From: Rhodoferax sp.
GTDB taxonomy: Bacteria > Pseudomonadota > Gammaproteobacteria > Burkholderiales > Burkholderiaceae_C
Assembly: GCA_021738345.1 (NCBI GenBank)
Contig: JAIPCE010000015.1
Location: forward strand, 1 to 34,700
Length of the DNA: 34,700 nucleotides
Reading direction: 5' to 3'
Within the stretch, counting starts at the first letter, position 1. Each line of letters starts with the position of its first letter. The notes under the pieces are model-generated. The model saw only the letters and a program-made list of their open reading frames with translations. It did no database searches and was not told where the DNA came from. Made by a program: the position numbers and the translations under genes. Shown one piece after another: positions 19,321-28,952 of the stretch.

Positions 19321-19450
19321 TATTGCAGTGCGGTGGTGGAGGCTGAGACACACTTTGCATTAAGCGTTGTTGGATTCACACTTCTGAATCAGTTTCCTGC
19401 CTGCATTGTTCCTGCAGTTGCACTTCGCTCCGGTTGAACGGCAAAGCACT

Positions 19451-19523
19451 GGGGTCAGAGCCCCATTTCGTTCGTAACCCTTTTCGCCGAGGCGGTTCCT
19501 GTCCTGAATGGGGATCTGACCCC
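19451..19523 (+). repeat. 73 bp REP-like element, copy 3 (inverted relative to copies 1 and 2)
   Basis: GGGGTCAGAGCCCCATTTCGTT...GTCCTGAATGGGGATCTGACCCC. Confidence 0.8.
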
Positions 19524-19603
19524 ACTGCCTAGCCGATCCTGCACTGAAAGCATCGGCGCAGCATGATCAGTGCATTCGGTATGGTTACGGTCCGAAACAA
19601 AAC

Positions 19604-20221
19604 TCAGACCCGGTGCGCCACCGTCGTCATGATCTTGGCCGTGGCGCGCATCAGGTCTTTGACGGGCTGGGGTAATTCCAGTGCACCGGCCTTCTTTGCA
19701 TCGGCGGCGTGGCGCAATTCGTCATCGTGCATTTGTGCCACGATGGCACGGGACGCATGGTCGCCCTCGGGCAAGCGTTGCAGGTGACTCTGCAAATGGG
19801 CTCCCACCTGGACCTCGGTCTCGACGACAAAACCCAAACTGACCTTGTCACCCAGCCTTCCTGCCAATAGACCCAAGCCAAAGGCACCGGCGTACCACAG
19901 GGGGTTGAGCAAGGAGGTGCGGCCTCCCAACTCCTTCAATCTCTGCTCGGTCCACGCCAGGTGGTCAGTCTCCTCGATGCAGGCCTGGGTGAAATGCGCG
20001 CGCAGCGCTTCATCTTTGGTGGCAAAGGCCTGCGCCGTGTAAAGCGCCTGGGCGCACACCTCACCCACATGGTTCACCCGCATGAGCGCCGCTGCCAGGC
20101 GTTTTTCGTTTGCATTCAACTCGGTGGATGTCTCAGGCAAAGTAGGGCAAGGCTGTGCCGCCCAATGTGCGGTAAACAGGGTGCGAAGCGCAGTATCGGC
20201 CGCAGTCAGAAAAGAATCCAT
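19604..20221 (-). CDS. coq7: 2-polyprenyl-3-methyl-6-methoxy-1,4-benzoquinone monooxygenase (Coq7 family)
   Basis: 205 aa; [58 protein letters not shown] di-iron Glu/His motifs. Confidence 0.93.
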   Translation of the reverse strand: MDSFLTAADTALRTLFTAHWAAQPCPTLPETSTELNANEKRLAAALMRVNHVGEVCAQALYTAQAFATKDEALRAHFTQACIEETDHLAWTEQRLKELGGRTSLLNPLWYAGAFGLGLLAGRLGDKVSLGFVVETEVQVGAHLQSHLQRLPEGDHASRAIVAQMHDDELRHAADAKKAGALELPQPVKDLMRATAKIMTTVAHRV

Positions 20222-20471
20222 GGCGTGACTTTGTGGTGTTTAGGTGCGCACAGCGAGCGCCGGGCAACGCGCCTTGGCGGACGGAAAGAATGTTGCAGGT
20301 CTGCAACGAAAATAAGGGAAAACCCGATTTTAGCGGACCTTTTTTGCCCTTTTCTTTGCCAAAAGTGCCGCGTGGTGGTGCAATACGTCAACTTCCTTAA
20401 TAGGAGGTTGGCCCGGGGTTCCGAAACCTCATAGCACCGGAGCCCTTTGTTTAACCTTGGAGTATCTCTAC

Positions 20472-21515
20472 ATGAAAAAAACCCTCATCGCTTTGGCAGC
20501 ATTGGCTGCCACCAGCGCATTTGCTCAATCTTCCGTGACTATTTTTGGTATTGTTGACGCGACTTTTGCCTATGGCGATGGTGCTACCACCAAGACCCAA
20601 TTGACCAATTCCGGTTATAACAGCAGCCGTCTGGGCTTCCGTGGTGTTGAAGACCTCGGCGGCGGTTTGAAGGCCAACTTCCACCTGGAAGCTGGTGTAA
20701 ATAATGACACCGGTCTTGGTGGTGGAAATAGCACTAACAACCAAGCTGGTGGCGCTGTTGCTGGTAACGGAGGTCTGAATTTCAACCGCAAGTCTGTCGT
20801 GAGTTTGACAGGTGGCTTCGGCGAAGTGAAGTTGGGTCGTGATTACACTCCCCAGTTCTGGAACTTCACGGTTTACGATCCGTTCGGAACCAACGGCGTT
20901 GGCACGACACGCGCTCTGCTTGGTTCGGGTGGTGGACCAACTAATGTTCGCGCATCCAACAGCATCGGCTACGTGACTCCCAGCATGGGTGGCTTTGGTG
21001 CCTGGCTGCAAACTTATATGGGTGAGAACACCAATGACCTGCCAGATGCAGGTAGCGGCAGTGCCGTTCGCCTGAGCTACGACGCAGGTCCGCTGAGTGT
21101 TGCTGTTGCTTTCAGCGACACCAAGTCGAACAGTGCCAAAGGTTCCGCCGCCACCAATGTGCAGACCACCAACGTCGCTGGCTCGTTCAAGTTTGGTGCT
21201 GCCACTGTCATGGCTTTCTACAATGTGGACAAGAATACAAATCAAAAAGACGTGACCGGTATGACTCTGGGTGGTTTGCTGCCAATGGGACCTGGCACCG
21301 TTCGTCTGGCCTTCTCCAATACCGACAATGGTGCAAACAAGGCGGATCAATTTGCCGTGGGTTACGTTTATGACCTGAGCAAGCGCACAGCCTTGTATGG
21401 AACATTCGCGACCGTCAGCAATTCTGGCACAGGTACAGCCGGCTTGAATGGTGTGAGCGCCACCGCCGGCGGCACTTCTAACGGCTTCGATATCGGCGTC
21501 CGTCACTCGTTCTAA
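20472..21515 (+). CDS. Gram-negative porin (betaproteobacterial OmpC/Omp32-like)
   Basis: MKKTLIALAALAATSAFAQSSVTIFGIVDATFAYG...SRLGFRGVEDLGGGLKANFHLEAG...FDIGVRHSF with C-terminal Phe. Confidence 0.95.
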   Translation: MKKTLIALAALAATSAFAQSSVTIFGIVDATFAYGDGATTKTQLTNSGYNSSRLGFRGVEDLGGGLKANFHLEAGVNNDTGLGGGNSTNNQAGGAVAGNGGLNFNRKSVVSLTGGFGEVKLGRDYTPQFWNFTVYDPFGTNGVGTTRALLGSGGGPTNVRASNSIGYVTPSMGGFGAWLQTYMGENTNDLPDAGSGSAVRLSYDAGPLSVAVAFSDTKSNSAKGSAATNVQTTNVAGSFKFGAATVMAFYNVDKNTNQKDVTGMTLGGLLPMGPGTVRLAFSNTDNGANKADQFAVGYVYDLSKRTALYGTFATVSNSGTGTAGLNGVSATAGGTSNGFDIGVRHSF

Positions 21516-21550
21516 TCCCACGCTGACTTTAGTCAGCTAAGATTTGAAAT

Positions 21551-21583
21551 AAAACCCCGTTGTGGCAACACAGCGGGGTTTTT
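21551..21583 (+). terminator. Rho-independent terminator downstream of the porin
   Basis: AAAACCCCGTTGTGGCAACACAGCGGGGTTTTT stem plus T-tract. Confidence 0.85.
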
Positions 21584-21613
21584 GCATTGTGTGAAGCACT
21601 TCAAGGATGCCCA

Positions 21614-22831
21614 ATGCTCAGTCGCCCCTTTACGATCCATGGCCGGGCCTTTGCCCACATTGCCGCCTTTCATCCCGAACTGACAGCCTTGCGGCGAGAC
21701 CTGCATGCGCACCCGGAACTGGGGTTCGAGGAGCATTACACGGCCCGCCGTGTCATTGAGTCTCTCAAAGTCTGCGGGGTCGATGAGATTCATCCGCAGA
21801 TTGGCAAGACCGGCGTGGTGGCGCTGGTGCGGGGTCGCATCGCCTCTGACGCCATGGTGGGTTTGCGGGCCGATATGGATGCCTTGCCGCTGCAGGAGCA
21901 CAACGACTTTGGCTGGAAGTCCGCAACGACGGGCCTGATGCACGGCTGCGGCCACGACGGGCACACCGCCATGCTGGTGGGCGCTGCGCGGTATTTGGCC
22001 GAAACACGCAACTTTGCCGGTACCGCCGTGCTGATTTTTCAACCCGGAGAGGAAGGCTATGCGGGTGCCCGGGCGATGATGGAAGACGGTCTGTTTGAGC
22101 GTTTTGCTGTGCAATCGGTGTACGCCATGCACAATTGGCCCGCAATGCGCCCCGGCACCATTGGCATCAATTCTGGTCCCATGATGGCGGCGGCCGACCG
22201 TGTCACCATAAAAATTATCGGTCGCGGTGGCCATGGGGCGCATGCCTACCAGACCGTAGACCCGGTACTGGTCGCGGCACACATCATTACCGCAGCGCAA
22301 AGCATTGTTTCACGCAATGTGCGGCCCATTGACAGTGCGGTGGTGAGCCTGTGTGCCATGCGCGCCGGTGAGCTGGGCGCCATGAGTGTGGTGCCCGATT
22401 CGGCCACCTTGGTGGGTACCGTGCGCACTTTCAACGTGGCGGTGCAAGACCTGGTGGAGCGGCGGCTGGGTGAACTGTGTGCGGCAGTGGCGCAGGCTTT
22501 TGGCGCTACGGCCAAAGTCACTTTTGAACGTATGTACCCGGCCACCATCAACTCTGCGCCTGAGGCCCAATTTGCGGGCGACACGGCGGCGGCCCTGGTG
22601 GGCGAAGACCAGGTCGAGCGTCACATGGAACCCAGCATGGGTGCGGAAGATTTCTCATTCATGTTGCAAAAAAAGCCTGGTGCCTATTTGCGCCTGGGCC
22701 AGGGCGATGTGAGCGGTCGGGGGGCCTGCAACCTGCACAACAACCGCTACGATTTCAACGACGACGTGCTGCCCTTGGGCTCGGCATTGCACGCCAGTTT
22801 GATCGAGCGTGCTATGCCGGTGCCAGCTTGA
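21614..22831 (+). CDS. M20 family metallopeptidase/amidohydrolase (hippurate hydrolase-like)
   Basis: LRRDLHAHPELGFEEHYTA, GLRADMDALPLQEHN, MHGCGHDGHTAMLVGAAR, FQPGEEGYAGARAMMEDG, MGAEDFSFMLQKKPGAYL. Confidence 0.93.
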   Translation: MLSRPFTIHGRAFAHIAAFHPELTALRRDLHAHPELGFEEHYTARRVIESLKVCGVDEIHPQIGKTGVVALVRGRIASDAMVGLRADMDALPLQEHNDFGWKSATTGLMHGCGHDGHTAMLVGAARYLAETRNFAGTAVLIFQPGEEGYAGARAMMEDGLFERFAVQSVYAMHNWPAMRPGTIGINSGPMMAAADRVTIKIIGRGGHGAHAYQTVDPVLVAAHIITAAQSIVSRNVRPIDSAVVSLCAMRAGELGAMSVVPDSATLVGTVRTFNVAVQDLVERRLGELCAAVAQAFGATAKVTFERMYPATINSAPEAQFAGDTAAALVGEDQVERHMEPSMGAEDFSFMLQKKPGAYLRLGQGDVSGRGACNLHNNRYDFNDDVLPLGSALHASLIERAMPVPA

Positions 22832-22901
22832 AGCCGTAGTTACAAGATGATGTGGATGCAAGGCGTGGCGGCTAGCGGTTTTTGGCAAAACCCCAAGTCC
22901 A

Positions 22902-22987
22902 GGACTCTGACCCCAATAACTGCGGGTTCATGGAGACACTAAAGTTATGCAGTCTTCGTTTGCCTCGGTTTATTGGGGTCAGAGTCC
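22902..22987. repeat. Perfect 18 bp inverted repeat
   Basis: GGACTCTGACCCCAATAA (22902-22919) and TTATTGGGGTCAGAGTCC (22970-22987). Confidence 0.9.
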
Positions 22988-23050
22988 AAAATCCACCACA
23001 CTTCGTGTGTCCCTGACGGGTGCTGCGCATGGATATTGGAATCCGACCCC
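22975..23050 (+). repeat. 76 bp REP-like element, copy 4
   Basis: GGGGTCAGAGTCCAAAATCC...GGATATTGGAATCCGACCCC; same terminal motifs and length class as copies 1-3. Confidence 0.75.
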
Positions 23051-23188
23051 AATAAACCTGCATCGCGTCGCGCCACTACCGCAAGTCACAGAAAGCCACC
23101 TCACTTTGAATCGCACCTCGCAGCTTTTTTGACGCGGTTACCGTGTCAGAATAGCTATTTCAAAATTCTTGTCTCCAAGGTGGTTTCC

Positions 23189-24202
23189 ATGATGAAGTTC
23201 ATTCCTTTTGTCGCAGTCGCGTGTTTCGCGGCGTCAGCGCAGGCCCAGGGCCAGGTCAATGTGATCTGCTCGGTGCAGGCGGAGTGGTGCAACATGATTG
23301 GTACCGTTTACACCCGAACCACGGGTACCAAAATCAATATTGCCATGAAGGGATCGGGCGAGGCCTTGGCCCAACTCATTGCCGAGCGTGACAACCCCAA
23401 GACCGATATCTGGTTTGGTGGTACCGGAGACCCGCATTTGCAGGCTGCCGAGCAAAATCTGACCCTCGAATACAAGTCACCCTCGTTGCCGCAACTGCAT
23501 GGCTGGGCACAGCAACAGGCTTCTCAGTCACAATTCAAGACCGTTGGTATTTATTCCGGGCCCCTTGGCTTTGGCTACAACACCGAACTGATCGCCAAGA
23601 AAAAGTTGGCCATTCCCAAGACTTGGAACGATCTGTTGGTGCCCGCCCTCAAAGGGGAGATTCAGGTGGCCAACCCGGCGTCGAGTGGCACGGCCTACAC
23701 CATGGTGGCCACCTTGGTGCAACTGATGGGTGAGGACAAGGCCTTTGAGTACATGAAACAACTGCACAAGAACATCAGCCAGTATACCCGCAGTGGCACC
23801 GGACCCATCAAGGCGGCAGCGCGCGGCGAAACCACGGTTTCGATCAGCTTTGTGCACGACGCGCCAGGGGAAAAGCTCAATGGTTTTCCGGTGGAGACCG
23901 TCACACCGGCCGACGGTACGGGCGCAGAGATCGGGTCCATGAGCATCATCAAGGGCGCGCGTAACCTGGATGCGGCCAAGAAGTTTTATGAGTGGGCGCT
24001 GACCCCCTCAGCCCAAGAAATGGCCGCTGCTGCCAAGCAGTTCCAGTTGCCTTCGAACAAGGCAGCCAAGGTCGACCGCAATGTGCCTGATTTCAAGAAG
24101 ATCAAGTTCATCAACTACGACTACGCAAAATACGGTGCGTCCGCCGAGCGCAAGCGTCTGATTGCGAAGTGGGAAAAAGAAGTCAATTCCTTGCCACGCT
24201 AG
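23189..24202 (+). CDS. ABC transporter periplasmic substrate-binding protein (Fe3+/AfuA-like family)
   Basis: Signal peptide MMKFIPFVAVACFAASAQAQ; VICSVQAEWCNMIGTVYTRTTGTKINIAMKGSGEALAQL, WFGGTGDPHLQAAEQ, GPLGFGYNTELIAKK, ANPASSGTAYTMVATLVQLMG, FVHDAPGEKLNGFPVE. Confidence 0.9.
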   Translation: MMKFIPFVAVACFAASAQAQGQVNVICSVQAEWCNMIGTVYTRTTGTKINIAMKGSGEALAQLIAERDNPKTDIWFGGTGDPHLQAAEQNLTLEYKSPSLPQLHGWAQQQASQSQFKTVGIYSGPLGFGYNTELIAKKKLAIPKTWNDLLVPALKGEIQVANPASSGTAYTMVATLVQLMGEDKAFEYMKQLHKNISQYTRSGTGPIKAAARGETTVSISFVHDAPGEKLNGFPVETVTPADGTGAEIGSMSIIKGARNLDAAKKFYEWALTPSAQEMAAAAKQFQLPSNKAAKVDRNVPDFKKIKFINYDYAKYGASAERKRLIAKWEKEVNSLPR

Positions 24203-24295
24203 CAGACGGGCAAATTTGTGCTTCCACCAAGCCATAGAGTTTCCGGAACTATTCACCGCCCACCGAAGCTACAGATGTCATGCCTACCATCTGTC

Positions 24296-24424
24296 ATGGG
24301 TGCGATTCAAGCTAATGACGCTTCTAACTCTCAGAGGGCAATAGGGTGGTGGCTCAAACATCCCGGCGGATGCGCCGCGCTTATGCACCGTACCAGACGG
24401 TGGGTCACTTTGAATCGCACCCAT
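24296..24424. repeat. 15 bp perfect inverted repeat spanning ~130 bp between the SBP and permease genes
   Basis: ATGGGTGCGATTCAA (24296-24310) and TTGAATCGCACCCAT (24410-24424); TCACTTTGAATCGCACC also occurs at 23101-23117, upstream of the SBP gene. Confidence 0.85.
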
Positions 24425-24428
24425 CCGT

Positions 24429-24447
24429 CATTCCCCCTTCGCGGGAA
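24429..24447. repeat. dRS3-like REP motif (7 nt spacer variant)
   Basis: ATTCCCCCTTCGCGGGAAT, ~30 bp upstream of the permease start. Confidence 0.7.
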
Positions 24448-24476
24448 TGGCGACAGGTGAGTAGTCTCGAAACACC

Positions 24477-26684
24477 ATGAAATCCCCTAATCGCGCAATT
24501 CAGTTTTGGCTCGTTACCGGCCTGTTGGCCTTTCTGGTGTTGCCGTGGTACGCGATTCAGGACACGGCGTGGTACAGCGTTTTAACCCAGATACTGGGCG
24601 GCGCCGAGACCGCAAACGGCCTGTGGCAGGCGCTGGTGCATGGTCGGGTGTGGCTCTTGTTTGGGCTCTTGGGTCTGGGCCTGGCCGCGGTGAGTCTGGC
24701 CGTACCCCCGGGCAGAGCGCAGAGCCGCTGGCTGTTGGCGGGTGGTTTGCTGGGATTTCTGGGTTTGTTGCTGAGCGGCTTCATGGTAGGGGCCCGGGGC
24801 TGGTCGTTTGGTTTTCTGAATGCGCAGTTCGGTGAGTTGGCCATCAACCAGTTTGGGATCGGGATCGGGGCCTTTGTTGCTTTGCTCGCGCTGGTGATGT
24901 TGGGATCGGCCGGGGTGGCGCGCCGCGGTTACTTCAAGGGTGACCTGTTTGTGGCGTCGGCAGTGGTGGGTTGCTCGGTATTGTTGTTGCTATTTATTGC
25001 GTTTCCGGTCACCAAGGCCCTGTACGGTGCCTTTTTGAACGAAGACGGACAGTGGGCACTGTCAGCCATTTTCGAGCGACTCGGACACGAGCGTATCTGG
25101 GGTCTGAACTGCCTAGCAGGTGGCGTGCGCTGCGGTGTTGCGTGGAATACCTTGTTTCTGGCGCTATTGACGGCCACCGGCACCACTGTTTTGGGGACCA
25201 TGATGGCCTTGCTGGCCGAGCGCAGCGCCGGGCCGCGGGTACAGACGCCGTTGCGTGTAGTGGCCTTGTTGCCCATCATCACTCCGCCCTTTGTGGTCGG
25301 GCTGGGTCTGATCTTGTTGTTTGGGCGCGCAGGCATCGTCAACCAGTTTCTGGAATACGCCTTTGGCATTGCGCCCACACGCTGGTTTTACGGCTTGTTG
25401 GGGGTCTGGATTGCCCAACTGTTTGCGTTTACACCGATCGCGTTCATGATCATGCGCGGCGTCGTGCAAGGTGTCGCGCCCAGCCTGGAGGAGGCGGCGC
25501 AAACCTTGCGTGCCAACCGCCGGCAGACCTTTTTTACCGTTACCTTGCCGCTGCTCAAGCCGGGTCTTGCCAATGCGTTTTTGGTGGGCTTTATTGAAAG
25601 CATTGCTGACTTTGGCAATCCGGTGGTGGTCGGAGGACAGTTCTCGGTGCTTTCGACCGATATTTTCTTTGCGATTGTGGGCGCGCAATATGACCAGGGA
25701 CGTGCGGCATCGCTGGCCTGGATTTTGACGGTGTTCGCATTGGCAGTGTTTGCTTTGCAGCGTGGCGTGCTGGGGCGGCAAAACTACACCACGGTCAGTG
25801 GCAAGGGAGATGCGGGAATTCCCATGGCCTTGCCCGACACCGTGCGACGCGTCCTCAATTTTGTCGTTTATCCTTGGTTGGCATTCACCATCGTGGTGTA
25901 TCTGTTTGCCTTTGCCGGGGGTTTTGTACAGACCTGGGGCCGCGACTACACGCTGACACTGGCGCACTTCAAAACAGCGTTTGGTCTTGAGTGGAGCGAG
26001 TTCGGGCTGGTGTGGGCCGGAACCGCCTGGAACTCCTTGTTCACCACCCTCAAGCTGGCGGGCCTTTCGGCACCCATGACGGCGATGGTGGGATTGATGA
26101 TTGCCTATTTGCTGGCACGCACCGAGTTCCGGGGCCAGGGCTGGTTCGAGTTTGTGGCATTGCTGGCCTTTGCCATTCCCGGCACGGTACTTGGTGTAAG
26201 TTACATCCTGGCGTTTAACGTGCCACCAGTCGAATTGACGGGAACCGGACTGATCATCGTGTTGTGCTTCATGTTTCGCAACCTGCCGGTGGGGGTGCGG
26301 GCAGGTACCGCCGCTTTCAAGCAACTGGACAAGTCACTCGACGAGGCCTCGGTCATGCTGCGCGCATCGACCTTTCAGACTCTGCGCTTTGTGGTGCTGC
26401 CGCTGCTCAAGCCAGCCCTGGTGGCGGCGCTGGTCTACAGTTTTGTGCGCGCCATGACCACGGTCAGTGCGGTAATTTTTTTGGTGACGGCTGAAAATGA
26501 GTTGGCCACCACCTACATCATCGGGCGGGTGGGCAATGGGGACTATGGTGTGGCGCTGGCCTATTGCACCGTACTGATTGTCCTGATGTCGCTGTCGATT
26601 GCACTGATTCAGTTGCTGGTGGGCGAACGTAAGCTGGGGCGACGCAGAACCGGTGTCATTGCAAAGATTTTGCCGGCACATTGA
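24477..26684 (+). CDS. ABC transporter permease (fused two-domain, Fe3+/AfuB-like, with extra N-terminal TM segments)
   Basis: 735 aa, highly hydrophobic; two binding-protein-dependent transport domains with EAA-type loops (LEEAAQTLRANRRQTFFTVTLPLLKPGLANAFL; LDEASVMLRASTFQTLRFVVLPLLKPALVAAL). Confidence 0.93.
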   Translation: MKSPNRAIQFWLVTGLLAFLVLPWYAIQDTAWYSVLTQILGGAETANGLWQALVHGRVWLLFGLLGLGLAAVSLAVPPGRAQSRWLLAGGLLGFLGLLLSGFMVGARGWSFGFLNAQFGELAINQFGIGIGAFVALLALVMLGSAGVARRGYFKGDLFVASAVVGCSVLLLLFIAFPVTKALYGAFLNEDGQWALSAIFERLGHERIWGLNCLAGGVRCGVAWNTLFLALLTATGTTVLGTMMALLAERSAGPRVQTPLRVVALLPIITPPFVVGLGLILLFGRAGIVNQFLEYAFGIAPTRWFYGLLGVWIAQLFAFTPIAFMIMRGVVQGVAPSLEEAAQTLRANRRQTFFTVTLPLLKPGLANAFLVGFIESIADFGNPVVVGGQFSVLSTDIFFAIVGAQYDQGRAASLAWILTVFALAVFALQRGVLGRQNYTTVSGKGDAGIPMALPDTVRRVLNFVVYPWLAFTIVVYLFAFAGGFVQTWGRDYTLTLAHFKTAFGLEWSEFGLVWAGTAWNSLFTTLKLAGLSAPMTAMVGLMIAYLLARTEFRGQGWFEFVALLAFAIPGTVLGVSYILAFNVPPVELTGTGLIIVLCFMFRNLPVGVRAGTAAFKQLDKSLDEASVMLRASTFQTLRFVVLPLLKPALVAALVYSFVRAMTTVSAVIFLVTAENELATTYIIGRVGNGDYGVALAYCTVLIVLMSLSIALIQLLVGERKLGRRRTGVIAKILPAH

Positions 26685-26832
26685 AGCTTAAGACACCACC
26701 CGAGTGACTTCAATGGATGAAATTGGTCCGTCATTCCCGCGGAGGCAGGAATCCACAAGCTACAGTACTGTCCCGGTCTGCAGGACCAGTTGGCCATGAC
26801 GGGGTACGAAACATTTCAAGTGAACCCAAACC

Positions 26833-27885
26833 ATGAACTACGGCGTTGAATTCAAGAGTATTACCAAGCGTTATGGCCTCGATGCCAACGCACCGCTGGT
26901 GATCAAAGGCGTGAGCTTCGAGATCGAGCAGGGTTCGCTGACCACCATTTTGGGGCCTTCGGGCTGCGGAAAGACTACGGTGCTGCGCATGATCGCGGGG
27001 CTTGAGACTCCGTCGGGCGGTCAGATTCTGATGCAGGGCAAGGATGTCACCACTTTGGGGCCGGCAGACCGCAATGTGAGCATGATGTTTCAGAGTTACG
27101 CACTGTTTCCGCACATGAATGTGATAGAAAACGTGATGTACGGGCTCAAGATGTCGGGGGTCGAAAAGGTTGAGGCGCTGCGCCGTGCGGCGGACACCTT
27201 GGGTAATGTCGGTCTGGTGGGCTATAACGAGCGACTGCCTAGCGAACTCTCTGGCGGCCAACAGCAGCGTGTGGCGCTGGCGCGCGCCCTGGTACTAGAG
27301 CCGGGCGTGCTGCTGTTTGACGAACCCCTGAGCAACCTCGATGCGCGCTTGCGGCGTGAAATGCGTGAGGAAATTCGCAGCCTGCAGCAGCGTCTGCACC
27401 TGACGGTGGCGTATGTCACGCATGACCAGAGTGAGGCGCTCGCAGTCAGTGATCAGATCATCGTGATGAATGAAGGTCTGATTGCCCAACGCGGCACGCC
27501 GCAGGACATGTATGAGCGCCCGGGTAGCGAATTTGTGGCGGGATTCATGGGCGAGGCCATGCTTTTTTCGGGCGTGGCAGCAGACGACGGCAGTGTGCAG
27601 TTGGGGCCACTGTCCATTCTGCCACGCCAACGGGTGTCTGCCGGTGCGGTGAAAGTTGCGGTACGGCCCGAGGCCTGGCACATTCACCGCGCGGTGCAGG
27701 GCTTGCCTGCTAGTCTGCGCAAGCGGGCTTATCTGGGCAGTTTCTTTGAGTACACCTTTGATACGGTGCTGGGACCGGTGTTTGTGGTGTCGCCCGATCT
27801 GACGCTGGTGTTGGAACTCGGGGCGCAAGTCGGGCTGTCCCTGGCCGATCATGGCGTGTCGGTGGTGCAGGTCGGGGCCGCCTGA
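26833..27885 (+). CDS. ABC transporter ATP-binding protein (FbpC/PotA/AfuC-like)
   Basis: Walker [17 protein letters not shown], signature [38 protein letters not shown]-terminal TOBE-like region. Confidence 0.95.
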   Translation: MNYGVEFKSITKRYGLDANAPLVIKGVSFEIEQGSLTTILGPSGCGKTTVLRMIAGLETPSGGQILMQGKDVTTLGPADRNVSMMFQSYALFPHMNVIENVMYGLKMSGVEKVEALRRAADTLGNVGLVGYNERLPSELSGGQQQRVALARALVLEPGVLLFDEPLSNLDARLRREMREEIRSLQQRLHLTVAYVTHDQSEALAVSDQIIVMNEGLIAQRGTPQDMYERPGSEFVAGFMGEAMLFSGVAADDGSVQLGPLSILPRQRVSAGAVKVAVRPEAWHIHRAVQGLPASLRKRAYLGSFFEYTFDTVLGPVFVVSPDLTLVLELGAQVGLSLADHGVSVVQVGAA

Positions 27886-27934
27886 TTGGCTTTGGATCAA
27901 CATAACGGGGCGAGCCGCGCGGGATAATGGGGCC

Positions 27935-28882
27935 ATGAACCAACTCGAAACTCTCAAACAATTTACCACCGTGGTGGCCGACACCGGGGACTTCAAGCAG
28001 CTCGCTGTATTCTTGCCGCAAGATGCCACCACCAACCCATCACTGATTCTCAAGGCTGTGCAAAAGCCGGACTATGCCCCTTTGCTGCAGGAGGTGGCCA
28101 GCCAGTTCCGGGGCCGAGCGATCGACGAAATCGTCGACCGTCTGCTGGTGCGTTTTGGCTGCGAGATCTTGTCGATCATCCCGGGTCGCGTGTCCACCGA
28201 GGTCGATGCACGCTTGAGTTTTGACACTGAGGCCACCGTGACCCGGGCGCGACGCATCATTGAGTTGTATCAGGCACAGGGCATCCATATCAATCGGGTG
28301 TTGATCAAAGTGGCTGCCACCTGGGAGGGCATTGCGGCCGCACAACGTCTGGAGCAAGAGGGCATCCATACCAATCTCACCTTGTTGTTTTCGTTTTGCC
28401 AGGCGGTCGCCTGCGGCCAGGCCAAGGTTCAGTTGATTTCGCCGTTTGTGGGCCGGATTTATGACTGGTACAAGAAGTCGGCGGCAGCGTCGTGGGTCGA
28501 GACCGAGCGGGCCGGCGCCAATGACCCCGGTGTGCAGTCGGTGACGCAAATCTATAACTACTACAAGAAGTTCGGCATTGCCACAGAAGTCATGGGTGCG
28601 AGCTTTCGCAATGTGGGGCAAATTACGGCACTGGCCGGGTGTGATTTATTGACCATCAGCCCCGACCTGCTGGCCGTGCTGGCTGCGAGCGATCAGCCCT
28701 TGCCCAAGGCGTTGGGCGCTGAAGCTGCACAGTCGCTGGATATCGGGCATGTGACGCTGGACGAAGCACAGTTCCGGCTCGCATTGAACGACGACGCAAT
28801 GGCGACCGAGAAGCTGGCCGAGGGCATCCGTGCGTTTTGTGTTGATGCGGTCAAGTTGGAGCAATTGTTGCTTGCAGCCTGA
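27935..28882 (+). CDS. tal: Transaldolase
   Basis: [20 protein letters not shown]..., [74 protein letters not shown]. Confidence 0.97.
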   Translation: MNQLETLKQFTTVVADTGDFKQLAVFLPQDATTNPSLILKAVQKPDYAPLLQEVASQFRGRAIDEIVDRLLVRFGCEILSIIPGRVSTEVDARLSFDTEATVTRARRIIELYQAQGIHINRVLIKVAATWEGIAAAQRLEQEGIHTNLTLLFSFCQAVACGQAKVQLISPFVGRIYDWYKKSAAASWVETERAGANDPGVQSVTQIYNYYKKFGIATEVMGASFRNVGQITALAGCDLLTISPDLLAVLAASDQPLPKALGAEAAQSLDIGHVTLDEAQFRLALNDDAMATEKLAEGIRAFCVDAVKLEQLLLAA

Positions 28883-28890
28883 GACGGAGT

Positions 28891-28915
28891 GGATGCCCGC
28901 CTGCGCGGGCATGAC
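28891..28915. repeat. REP-like hairpin
   Basis: GGATGCCCGCCTGCGCGGGCATGAC in the tal-pgi gap. Confidence 0.65.
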
Positions 28916-28952
28916 AGTGGGTGGTGGTTTTGACTTTAGCGAAGGAGTTGTT

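Noticed and set aside
18513-19603. Possible CRISPR array or degraded transposase in the repeat-rich tract
   Set aside because: Repeats are few, unevenly spaced and in both orientations with palindromic ends; no cas genes and no Y1/DDE motif in any ORF.
20451-21521. 356 aa ORF on the - strand antisense to the porin
   Set aside because: Fully overlaps a clear porin with signal peptide and C-terminal Phe; a codon-usage shadow ORF with no recognisable domain.
25164-26324. 386 aa ORF antisense to the ABC permease
   Set aside because: Gln/His/Arg-rich shadow of a hydrophobic coding strand; no domain signature.
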